Program-made: the position numbers and the translations under genes
The notes under the pieces: model-generated
The model's input: only the letters and a program-made list of their open reading frames with translations
Databases searched by the model: none
What the model was told of the DNA's origin: nothing
Shown here: positions 1-5,221 of the stretch, piece after piece
How positions within the stretch are numbered: the first letter of the stretch is position 1
Layout of the letters: every line of letters begins with the position of its first letter
DNA from: Planctomycetota bacterium
Lineage (GTDB): Bacteria > Planctomycetota > UBA11346
Assembly (NCBI GenBank): GCA_024641365.1
Contig: JAHEDF010000317.1
Coordinates: forward strand, 1-5,221
DNA: 5,221 nt
Direction of reading: 5' to 3'

Positions 1-593
1 CGATGGTTTTAGCTGTCACCAGTGGCATATTAGTAGGCACCGTCACAACCTATGGTGCGCCATGGTTACGCGTACTGTGTCGTGGCTACGTCGATATTAT
101 GCGCGGCACCTCCGCATTGGTGCAATTATTTTGGGTGGTATTTGCGCTCCCATTAATTGGCATTCGTTTTGATCCGTTATTGGCAAGCATGGTCGTGCTT
201 GGTTTAAATACTGGTGCTTACGCAAGTGAAGCCGTGCGTGGCGCATTACAATCTGTTGCTCTTGGACAACGTGAAGCCGCTGCGGTTCTTGGTATAAATG
301 CAATGCAATGCTGGTGGCGCATTACCTTGCCTCAAGCAATTCCCATTGTTCTGCCTACAGCAACAAATTTATCTGTCGAGTTATTAAAAAATACTAGTTT
401 GGTCGCTTTGATAGGGCTTGCTGATCTCACCTTCCAAGCCAATTCAATTCGCACTACCACTTTAGCTGATGTCAGCATCCTCAGTACCTTATTAATAATT
501 TATTTGGTATTGGCTTTAGGTGTGGTGCGCATTGGTCGCTGGGCTGAAAGTCGTGCATCACGTTGGCGCCCGCAATTATCCGGAGGTCGCTGA
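1..593 (+). CDS. ehuC: Polar amino-acid-type ABC importer permease, EhuC-like, 5' end cut off by the window
   Basis: This is an inner-membrane permease subunit of an ABC importer of the His/Glu/Gln/opine family. The frame is read from base 3. An ATG stands there, but the protein begins inside what is normally the first membrane helix, so the true start lies left of the window. Counting from base 3 (196 residues), the family loop RGTSALVQLFW is at 34-44. The EAA loop that contacts the ATPase is complete: E91-A-A, G97, I107, L109, P110. Hydrophobic helices lie near 37-54, 58-78, 112-140 and 155-176. RGTSALVQLFW and the LLKNTSLVALIGLADLTFQA stretch recall EhuC of ectoine/hydroxyectoine uptake systems. 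That substrate is inferred from recalled motifs; another polar amino acid or opine is possible. The stop overlaps the next start by one base (TGATG). Confidence 0.88.
   Translation, partial: MVLAVTSGILVGTVTTYGAPWLRVLCRGYVDIMRGTSALVQLFWVVFALPLIGIRFDPLLASMVVLGLNTGAYASEAVRGALQSVALGQREAAAVLGINAMQCWWRITLPQAIPIVLPTATNLSVELLKNTSLVALIGLADLTFQANSIRTTTLADVSILSTLLIIYLVLALGVVRIGRWAESRASRWRPQLSGGR
582..586 (+). promoter_or_regulatory. Ribosome binding site for the second permease
   Basis: A perfect GGAGG lies six bases before the ATG at 593, inside the last codons of the preceding permease gene. It decides the start. The in-frame ATG at 563 would add ten residues (MAPAIIRRSL) that overlap the upstream gene and lack a comparable site. 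Confidence 0.8.
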
Positions 594-1252
594 TGACCTG
601 GGATTGGGCATATGCCTTAAAATGTCTTCCGCTTCTAGCTGAAGCAGGATTAACTACTTTAATTGCAAGTTTAATTGGTGGATTCGTAGCAGCGAGTTTA
701 GGTTTACCGTGGTCGCTTATGTTACGAAGTAACTATTTGTGGATTCGCTACCCAGCAGATGCCTTTTTACAACTTGTGCGCAATACGCCGCTGCTCGTTC
801 AGCTGTATTTATTATTTTACGGATTACCGCATTTCGGATGGTCACCATCTCCGTTAAGTTTGGGCATAGCAGGTCTCGGTTTACATTACGCTGCCTATGC
901 AGCTGAAGTATATCGTGCTGGTTTTGCTGCTGTGCCCATATCACAAGATGAAGCGGCACGGATGTTAGGTTTAAGTCGTTGGCAACGCTTTTTGCATGTC
1001 CATTTACCACAGGCTATTCCACCCGTGTTGCCAGCCTTGGGCAATTTGGTAGTTGCACTATTTAAAGATACCCCGGTGTTATCGGCAATTACAGTCGTGG
1101 AATTATTAACCAGGGCAAAATTATTAGGTGCGGAGTCATTCCGCTACTTAGAACCAATGACCTTAGTGGGCATCTTCTTCTTAATTGCATCGCTAATTGC
1201 CGCTTTGCCACTTCAAGCCCTTGAACGACGTCTGGCACGGAGGCCAATTTGA
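593..1252 (+). CDS. ehuD: Polar amino-acid-type ABC importer permease, EhuD-like
   Basis: This is the second membrane permease of the same importer, expected to pair with the upstream one to form the translocation channel. From ATG 593 it has 219 residues, the usual length for the family. The first membrane helix is near 17-38, the conserved loop VRNTPLLVQL is at 62-71, and further helices lie at about 68-80, 85-103, 141-170 and 188-206. The EAA loop is intact: E120-A-A, G126, V136, L138, P139. The C-terminal stretches FKDTPVLSAITVVELL (157-172) and ESFRYLEPMTLVG (181-193) strongly recall EhuD of ectoine/hydroxyectoine transporters and are less typical of glutamine or arginine permeases. The family call is firm; the substrate is inferred. 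The gene is translationally coupled on both sides: it shares a base with the upstream stop, and its own TGA overlaps the following TTG start. Confidence 0.9.
   Translation: MTWDWAYALKCLPLLAEAGLTTLIASLIGGFVAASLGLPWSLMLRSNYLWIRYPADAFLQLVRNTPLLVQLYLLFYGLPHFGWSPSPLSLGIAGLGLHYAAYAAEVYRAGFAAVPISQDEAARMLGLSRWQRFLHVHLPQAIPPVLPALGNLVVALFKDTPVLSAITVVELLTRAKLLGAESFRYLEPMTLVGIFFLIASLIAALPLQALERRLARRPI
1239..1243 (+). promoter_or_regulatory. Ribosome binding site for the TTG-started ATPase gene
   Basis: GGAGG lies five bases before the TTG at 1249, within the last codons of the upstream permease. No in-frame ATG lies near the start of homology, so this site supports use of the rare TTG start overlapping the upstream TGA (TTGA). 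Confidence 0.75.
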
Positions 1253-1998
1253 GTAATACTCCAGTTTATATTAGTGACCTTAAAAAATCATTTGCCGATC
1301 ATATGGTTTTAGATGAAATTAATTTGCAAATCGCCAACAATCAACGGCTCGCCATTTTAGGCCCAAGCGGTGGTGGAAAGACAACGTTATTACGCATTAT
1401 TTGTGCGCTTGAAAAACCTGATGCTGGTGAGGTGCGCATTGGTGACGATCGCCTATGGGGCCAAGGTATTTCTACCATCGAACACGAACGCTCACGATTA
1501 CACGTTGGCTTAGTTTTCCAGCAATTTAATTTATTTCCACATCTACGCGTCATCGATAATTGTAGTCTAGCACCACGATTAGTTCGTGGATTATCACGTG
1601 CAGAAGCAGAAACGGCTGCACTTGATTGGCTTGATCGAGTTGGTCTGAAAGAAAAAGCGTCGGCTTGGCCAGCGACATTATCTGGTGGTCAACGTCAACG
1701 TGTCGCGATTGCTCGCGCACTATGCATGCGACCAAACGTTTTATGTTTTGATGAACCAACTTCTGCTTTAGATCCTGAATTAGTGGGTGAAGTGGTCGGC
1801 GTCATTCAAGATTTGGCCACGACATTAGATACCACCATGGTTCTGGTCACACATCAAATTGGTTTTGCCCGCGCCGTCGCTGATCGCGTCGTCGTTTTAG
1901 CTGATGGGCAGCTCGTTGAAGATGGTCCACCTGAGCAAGTCTTTGATGCGCCCACCCACGAACGCACCAAGCGTTTTCTTGGCGCTATTGCGAGTTAA
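1249..1998 (+). CDS. ehuA: ABC importer ATP-binding subunit, EhuA-like
   Basis: This cytoplasmic ATPase powers the importer formed with the two upstream permeases. It has 249 residues, a normal length. All nucleotide-binding motifs are present: Walker A GPSGGGKT at 38-45 (K44), Q-loop at Q91 in VFQQFNLFPH, signature LSGGQ at 144-148, Walker B ending in FDEP with catalytic E169, D-loop SALD at 172-175, and switch histidine H202. The residue after the switch histidine is Gln (THQ), where this family usually has Glu (THE); this should not abolish activity. ALEKPDAGE and DDRLW near 53-70 recall EhuA, although the segment before the Q-loop is shorter than I remember for typical EhuA. Translation starts at TTG with a good GGAGG and overlaps the permease stop by four bases, so the three subunits are probably made together. 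The ATPase call is certain; the substrate is inferred. Confidence 0.93.
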   Translation: MSNTPVYISDLKKSFADHMVLDEINLQIANNQRLAILGPSGGGKTTLLRIICALEKPDAGEVRIGDDRLWGQGISTIEHERSRLHVGLVFQQFNLFPHLRVIDNCSLAPRLVRGLSRAEAETAALDWLDRVGLKEKASAWPATLSGGQRQRVAIARALCMRPNVLCFDEPTSALDPELVGEVVGVIQDLATTLDTTMVLVTHQIGFARAVADRVVVLADGQLVEDGPPEQVFDAPTHERTKRFLGAIAS

Positions 1999-2001
1999 AT
2001 T

Positions 2002-2622
2002 ATGAACGAAGCGCTCCAAGCATTTTCTCTATTCTTTGCGCTGATGAATCCTTTTTTAGTTGGGGTTTATATAATTGATTTTATACGCACTTTAGAATTT
2101 AAACAATTTTCATCCGTGTTAATGCGTGGTGGAACCATTGCCTGTTTCGTTTTCATTATTTTTGCATTAGCTGGTGATCGCGTATTTAATGTCATTGGTA
2201 TTCGTTTCGGTGCCTTTCAGGTTTTTGGTGGCATTGTATTTATTTTAATTGCCATTCGTGCCGTTTTTCAAGGCGCTGAAAGTCAGGTGGCTATTCGTGG
2301 TCCAGTTGAACATTTGGCAGGAGCGATTGCCATGCCCTTTCTGATTGGCCCCGCCACCATCAGTGCGAGCGTATTAATTGGCGTCCAAGTAGGCCCTTTT
2401 ATCAGTAGTGCCGTGATTACCACTGCTATGGTTTTGACCATCGCTATGGTGATTGTCGGGAAATATATGTATGATAAATTACAACGTACGAATGCGCGGC
2501 TCGCTGAACGATACATTGAAATTGCCGGTCGCGTAGCGGCCATGATTATGGGCTCAATCGCCGTCGACATGGTATGGTCCGGACTCGCTCGTCTTATGGC
2601 TGAAAGCAATGTTGGCGGTTAG
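2002..2622 (+). CDS. MarC-family integral membrane protein
   Basis: This is a 206-residue, highly hydrophobic inner-membrane protein with about six predicted helices (near 5-27, 43-59, 66-89, 105-127, 133-153 and 176-198). It matches the MarC/UPF0056 family. The N-terminal helix carries the family's NP pair (ALMNPF, 13-18). A glycine-rich third helix begins GIRFGAFQVFGG (66-77). The second half has AMPFLIGPATIS (110-121), equivalent to the family's AMP..GPGTI motif. E. coli MarC is about 221 residues, so this is full length. The biochemical function of the family is not established; an early link to multiple antibiotic resistance was not upheld. The ATG follows the ATPase stop after three bases with no clear Shine-Dalgarno, so translation is probably coupled to the transporter. 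That placement suggests, but does not show, a role in solute handling. Confidence 0.85.
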   Translation: MNEALQAFSLFFALMNPFLVGVYIIDFIRTLEFKQFSSVLMRGGTIACFVFIIFALAGDRVFNVIGIRFGAFQVFGGIVFILIAIRAVFQGAESQVAIRGPVEHLAGAIAMPFLIGPATISASVLIGVQVGPFISSAVITTAMVLTIAMVIVGKYMYDKLQRTNARLAERYIEIAGRVAAMIMGSIAVDMVWSGLARLMAESNVGG

Positions 2623-2664
2623 CCATCTTGGCGTTTGGTAAATCCGTATAGAAGAACACGCGCC

Positions 2665-3186
2665 ATGACACGTGACCCGGTCATTCCTACTGTTGATCAA
2701 CAGACCCGCGCGATTTTACGTTCTATGCGACGGATTATTCGTCGCATTGACATAAGTTCACGTGAACAAGAACACTTTTATGGCGTGACTGCGCCACAAT
2801 TATTATGTCTAATTGCAGTAGTCGAAGCCGGTACCACCACACAAGTCAAGTTAAGTGAACAACTCCATTTAGGTGGCAGCACTATAAATGGTGTTGTCGA
2901 TCGCTTAGTACAAAAGGGATTAATTACACTCACACGCGATCCACAAGATCGTCGTCGTTTATTAACGACCGCCACTGATGCTGGTCGAGACTTAGTCGCA
3001 AAAGCGCCACCACCATTACATCAGCGTTTAGTTACTGGTTTAAAAAATAAAAGCGCACAAGAACGCGACAATATTGCGCATAGTTTAGACGTCCTGGTCG
3101 ATTTATTAGAAGCGCGCCATATTGATGCGGCACCTATTTTAGCTGAAGGCACCATCACGCAAAATGATAACCCTAAAAAAGGGTAG
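2665..3186 (+). CDS. MarR-family transcriptional regulator, EctR/CosR-like
   Basis: This is a DNA-binding winged-helix regulator, normally a dimer. From ATG 2665 it has 173 residues. The domain runs from about 41 to 112: helices around TAPQLLCLIAVVEAG (42-56), the helix-turn-helix with recognition helix GGSTINGVVDRLVQKGL (70-86), and a wing carrying the diagnostic DPQDRRR (92-98) and TDAGRDLV (104-111). The N-terminal dimer helix (about 12-38, with MRRIIRRIDISSRE) and the tail (KAPPPLHQRL, then HIDAAPIL) recall EctR/CosR regulators that control ectoine and other compatible-solute genes. This comes from memory of the family, not from an alignment. A TTG at 2635 would add ten residues but lacks a ribosome site; only a weak AGAAG precedes the ATG. 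The gene sits 42 bases after marC on the same strand, so it probably ends the operon and may regulate its own promoter, which lies outside the window. Confidence 0.88.
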   Translation: MTRDPVIPTVDQQTRAILRSMRRIIRRIDISSREQEHFYGVTAPQLLCLIAVVEAGTTTQVKLSEQLHLGGSTINGVVDRLVQKGLITLTRDPQDRRRLLTTATDAGRDLVAKAPPPLHQRLVTGLKNKSAQERDNIAHSLDVLVDLLEARHIDAAPILAEGTITQNDNPKKG

Positions 3187-3199
3187 CCTAACCAATTAC

Positions 3200-3229
3200 T
3201 TACATTTAACGCTTTTAAAAAGCATGTAA
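3200..3229. terminator. Weak hairpin in the convergent gap, possible terminator
   Basis: This is the only notable structure in the 92-base gap between the convergent MarR and radC genes (3187-3278). Outer arms TTACAT (3200-3205) and ATGTAA (3224-3229) enclose inner arms GCTTT (3211-3215) and AAAGC (3219-3223), with a five-base bulge on one side. On neither strand is it followed by a T run, so it is a poor intrinsic terminator. A second small stem, ACCCT/AGGGT (3170-3184), spans the end of the MarR gene and also lacks a T run. Confidence 0.25.
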
Positions 3230-3278
3230 AAAATCTCTCTAATAGACTATTATCGTTTTGTGGTACGGATTTTTAATA

Positions 3279-4211
3279 TTAGCGAAACAATTCCGGACAA
3301 TCGCGCCGCAAACTGACAAAACGTCCACCATCACCAATAATCATATGATCAACTAAACGCACATCGATGGTGCGTCCGGCTGCGACTAATCGCACCGTCA
3401 CGGCGCGATCAGCAGCCGACGGACTCGGATCGCCAGTCGGATGATTATGCACGGCGATACACGAAGTCGCCCCTGCCGATAAAGCCATGCGAAAAAATGC
3501 ACGCGGGCCTGCATCAGTGCCATCGACATCACCCTGACTGACTTGGCGTGGTTCGCCAATTAATCCACTGCGTGCATCTAACGGTAAACAATAAAATCGT
3601 TCGTGATCTAATAACACCACTTCTTTTAAATGCGCAACCGCCGCTTCGGGTGAATTTAAAATTGGTCGTTCACGACGACGCGTGGCATTGGCGACTCGAT
3701 TCGCTAATTCAAAAGCCGCTGCTAATTCCGTCGCTTTTGCCGGACCAATGCCGTGAGCTTGTAACAACGCATCAATATCACTACGCGCAATTCCTAATAA
3801 GCCGTCATAATCGTTTAGCAAACGCTCAGCAAATTCCATGACGCCTTCTTCACCAGCGCCTGTACGTAATAATAAGGCTAATAATTCATTATCACTTAAT
3901 GAGCGAATCCCACTATGTAGGGCTTTTTCGCGCGGACGATCCGCAACATGCAGTCGTTCTAATTTCCGCTCAATAACCTCATTTTCTTGAATTAATAATT
4001 GATAGGCCGTGCGCACTTCAGATTGCCACACATGATCAATTAATTCACCGGCTTCATGTAATTTTTTTAAATACAAGGTCGCTTCGTAATGCGGTACACC
4101 ATTTTCAACCAGCGTCGCTGACGACGGATTTTCATGCGACGTCGCTGCATGTAAAAAGCGCCGCACGGAACCAGGCTGTAAACGCAGTGCTGCCGCTAAT
4201 ACTAAAGTCAT
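3279..4211 (-). CDS. radC: RadC-family JAMM/MPN protein with extra N-terminal region
   Basis: The 310-residue protein is longer than typical RadC (about 220-230). The standard family part begins near residue 85: HVADRPREKALHSGIRSLSDNELLALLLRTG is at 88-118, a helix-hairpin-helix-like GIGPAKA at 154-160, and the C-terminal JAMM/MPN domain at about 184-310. The metal-binding motif is intact: H255-x-H257-P, S265 and D268 (HxHx7Sx2D), with a likely catalytic Glu at E204 (HERFY). The family's cellular role is unsettled; the old DNA-repair label is doubtful, and a metal-dependent hydrolase or DNA-processing function is inferred from the fold. Residues 1-85 are not part of ordinary RadC. They are predicted helical, and the HYEATLYLKKLHEAGELIDH stretch (41-60) looks like a winged-helix recognition helix leading into a wing. 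The ATG lies one base after the upstream gene's stop, with only a weak GAAGA before it, suggesting coupled translation. Confidence 0.88.
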   Translation of the reverse strand: MTLVLAAALRLQPGSVRRFLHAATSHENPSSATLVENGVPHYEATLYLKKLHEAGELIDHVWQSEVRTAYQLLIQENEVIERKLERLHVADRPREKALHSGIRSLSDNELLALLLRTGAGEEGVMEFAERLLNDYDGLLGIARSDIDALLQAHGIGPAKATELAAAFELANRVANATRRRERPILNSPEAAVAHLKEVVLLDHERFYCLPLDARSGLIGEPRQVSQGDVDGTDAGPRAFFRMALSAGATSCIAVHNHPTGDPSPSAADRAVTVRLVAAGRTIDVRLVDHMIIGDGGRFVSLRRDCPELFR

Positions 4212-4212
4212 A

Positions 4213-4848
4213 TTAGGTCTTCAGCATTGTTTTCATTAATATGACCCAGGCAATCATCACCACTAAAACAACTACCATGACAATGACACGTTTATTGCCG
4301 CCGCCATCGCCCAATGGTTCAATTGCTGTCCGCGCATTTGTTAGCGCGCCTTGAATCGCAACTAAATGCGTGTCGATAAGTGATTGTAATGTTGTGATAT
4401 CTGCATCGGTAATGAGCGCACGATTTTCTCGCACTTTTTTATCAAATTCGAGAAATGCTTTTTCAACAATCGCGTCGGCTGATTTTGCCGTCGCTGCGCT
4501 CGTTTCTGTTATTGCTGCGGCTTTGACAAATGGTTCGTCTTTACCAGCAGCAACAACTTGCGTATGAATTTCTTGCGTTTCAAAAGCTGCGCGCGCTGCA
4601 GTATGCGCTAAATCGTACACTGCTCGCAACTTGGCTTGCGCTTGTGCTGCTATCGCTGCTTGCTGACGATCTCCCCTCTGCACATGCGGCGGAGCGGGCG
4701 GCTCAAAACGGGGGCCCTCCGGCAAATCAGTCGGCAAGCCAAGCCATTTTACTAAACGTGTTCCGAACAGCAGGAGAAGGGCAAACAGCAACAACGCCCC
4801 AACCAACGCAAACATCGTCAGAAACAAATGTAATGAATCGGTGGGCAT
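4213..4848 (-). CDS. Unrecognised protein with a membrane helix at each end
   Basis: I do not recognise a family for this 211-residue protein. It has a short N-terminus and a strong membrane helix at about 9-29. A positive RLVK follows, then a proline-rich linker (about 39-54, with EPPAPPH). The long Ala/Gln/Glu-rich middle (about 60-177) looks largely alpha-helical and could form coiled coils. After a GDGGGNKR turn (180-187), a second membrane helix made mostly of V, I and M (188-206) and a short KT-rich tail follow. Positive residues flanking the middle on both sides suggest it faces the cytoplasm. The gene is first in a leftward unit, with its stop one base before the radC start, so the two are probably co-expressed. 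The ATG at 4848 lacks a clear Shine-Dalgarno, and an in-frame ATG at 4815 falls within the first helix, so the longer start is preferred. Steady amino-acid composition and intact framing support a real gene. Confidence 0.72.
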   Translation of the reverse strand: MPTDSLHLFLTMFALVGALLLFALLLLFGTRLVKWLGLPTDLPEGPRFEPPAPPHVQRGDRQQAAIAAQAQAKLRAVYDLAHTAARAAFETQEIHTQVVAAGKDEPFVKAAAITETSAATAKSADAIVEKAFLEFDKKVRENRALITDADITTLQSLIDTHLVAIQGALTNARTAIEPLGDGGGNKRVIVMVVVLVVMIAWVILMKTMLKT

Positions 4849-4900
4849 GTCGGAAGCATGAACGACGTCTTTATTTGTTACAAGCGTTTATTCAGGATTG

Positions 4901-4932
4901 TCCGGATGTCCGGATGTCCGGATGTCCGGATG
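4901..4932. repeat. Four-copy tandem array of TCCGGATG
   Basis: Four perfect, contiguous 8-bp copies of TCCGGATG start at 4901, 4909, 4917 and 4925. A degenerate GGATTG just before (4895-4900) may be a decayed fifth copy. Each unit is the self-complementary hexamer TCCGGA plus a TG linker, so both strands show TCCGGA at the same spacing. The array ends 52 bases upstream of the leftward gene's start codon. Confidence 0.95.
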
Positions 4933-4971
4933 TCTCGTATGATTGAATAATTATTGACCAATGGATGTTAA

Positions 4972-5057
4972 TTTTGTAACTGCAAAAAGGCGTTCGCTGC
5001 GCTCACAAATATCTAAGTTATCATTGCGCGCAGCGCCGCCTTTTTGCAGTCACAAAA
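4972..5057. repeat. Long imperfect inverted repeat, possible bidirectional terminator
   Basis: Arms at about 4972-5005 and 5025-5057 pair around a loop of roughly 19 bases. The outer stem TTTTGT pairs with ACAAAA, one mismatch follows (4978/5051), and then ACTGCAAAAAGGCG (4979-4992) pairs perfectly with 5037-5050. An internal loop (TTC against GC) is followed by GCTGCGC (4996-5002) pairing with GCGCAGC (5028-5034). The GC-rich core is flanked by AAAAA on the left and TTTTT on the right, the layout of an intrinsic terminator working in both directions, although the loop is long for one. It could instead be a dispersed palindromic element of the REP or MITE kind. Confidence 0.85.
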
Positions 5058-5092
5058 AAGTCGTCCGGCAAGTTTACATTATCAAATTCGCA

Positions 5093-5212
5093 GGACTTCC
5101 GGACTTCCGGACCTCCGGACCTCCGGACCTCCGGACCTCCGGACCTCCGGACTTCCGGACTTCCGGACTTCCAGACTTCCAGACTTCCGGACTTCCGGAC
5201 TTCCGGACTTCC
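5093..5212. repeat. Fifteen-copy tandem array of 8-bp units, GGACTTCC and variants
   Basis: Exactly 15 contiguous 8-bp units fill 120 bases. Units 1-2 are GGACTTCC, 3-7 are GGACCTCC, 8-10 are GGACTTCC, 11-12 are AGACTTCC and 13-15 are GGACTTCC. Twelve of the fourteen junctions form TCCGGA and two form TCCAGA. Variants occur in blocks, the pattern expected when units multiply locally by slippage or unequal exchange. There are no spacers, so it is not a CRISPR array. Confidence 0.95.
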
Positions 5213-5221
5213 ACACATATC

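Larger units (their letters stand above)
4849..5221. other. Gene-free repeat-rich region upstream of the leftward operon
   Basis: This stretch holds no credible coding sequence. It contains, in order, an AT-rich leader for the leftward gene, an 8-bp tandem array, an AT-rich segment (about 4935-4980), a long imperfect palindrome, a 35-base unstructured spacer (5058-5092), and a second 8-bp tandem array reaching almost to the window edge. The promoter of the leftward operon should lie here, but I found no convincing -35/-10 pair on the - strand. Confidence 0.75.

Noticed and set aside
563..592. Upstream ATG start for the second permease
   Set aside because: The ten added residues overlap the preceding gene. 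The ATG at 593 has a perfect GGAGG at correct spacing and begins where family members begin.
2635..2664. TTG start for the MarR regulator
   Set aside because: No ribosome binding site precedes it, and the ten extra residues are not needed for the family fold. The ATG at 2665 is preferred.
3548..3841. Open frame of 97 codons on the + strand
   Set aside because: It lies antisense inside radC, whose own frame carries the full JAMM motif; it is a shadow frame.
4530..4946. Open frame of 138 codons on the + strand
   Set aside because: It runs antisense through the 211-residue protein gene and ends in the TCCGGATG array. Its product is low-complexity and the opposite frame has coherent membrane helices.
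4954..4982. Possible + strand promoter starting with TTGACC at 4954
   Set aside because: At 17-base spacing the -10 would be TAACTG, a poor match, and no gene follows in that direction before the window ends.
4972..5057. Integron attC recombination site
   Set aside because: The folded arms do not end in the RYYYAAC/GTTRRRY core sites, and no cassette or integrase gene lies nearby.
5093..5212. CRISPR array
   Set aside because: The units are 8 bp and contiguous, with no unique spacers and no cas genes in the window.
5021..5218. Open frame of 65 codons on the - strand with repeated SPEVRKSG-like residues
   Set aside because: It is a translation of the 8-bp array read in three phases (24 bases, eight codons) plus part of the palindrome. 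It has no ribosome site and no independent coding signal.

Overview
The window looks like chromosomal DNA from a Gram-negative, moderate-GC bacterium. Arginine codons are mostly CGN, two starts have clear GGAGG ribosome binding sites, and the genes are tightly packed with overlapping stops and starts. The sequence alone does not fix the lineage; a proteobacterium or a similar group would fit.

Left half (1-3186, + strand): five genes in one direction, probably one operon entered part-way. The first three are two permeases and the ATPase of a polar amino-acid-type ABC importer, joined by overlapping stop/start codons. From recalled family motifs they most resemble the ectoine/hydroxyectoine uptake system EhuC, EhuD and EhuA. 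The substrate-binding protein (EhuB equivalent) would be expected just left of the window. They are followed by a MarC-family membrane protein three bases downstream, then by a MarR-family regulator whose N-terminal helix and C-terminal tail recall the EctR/CosR regulators of compatible-solute genes. Taken together this reads as an osmoprotectant scavenging operon carrying its own regulator, with a MarC-type protein of unknown role built in.

Middle (3187-3278): a short convergent gap with only weak hairpins and no good terminator.

Right half (3279-4848, - strand): a two-gene unit read leftward. The first gene codes for an unrecognised protein with a membrane helix at each end. One base after it comes radC, a JAMM/MPN-domain gene with an unusual extra N-terminal region of about 85 residues.

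Right end (4849-5221): no convincing gene. It holds a 4-copy array of an 8-bp unit, a long imperfect inverted repeat that could act as a two-way terminator or be a dispersed palindromic element, and a 15-copy array of a related 8-bp unit. Both arrays are built on the self-complementary hexamer TCCGGA with two-base linkers, and they flank the palindrome. This composite repeat locus is the least explained part of the window.
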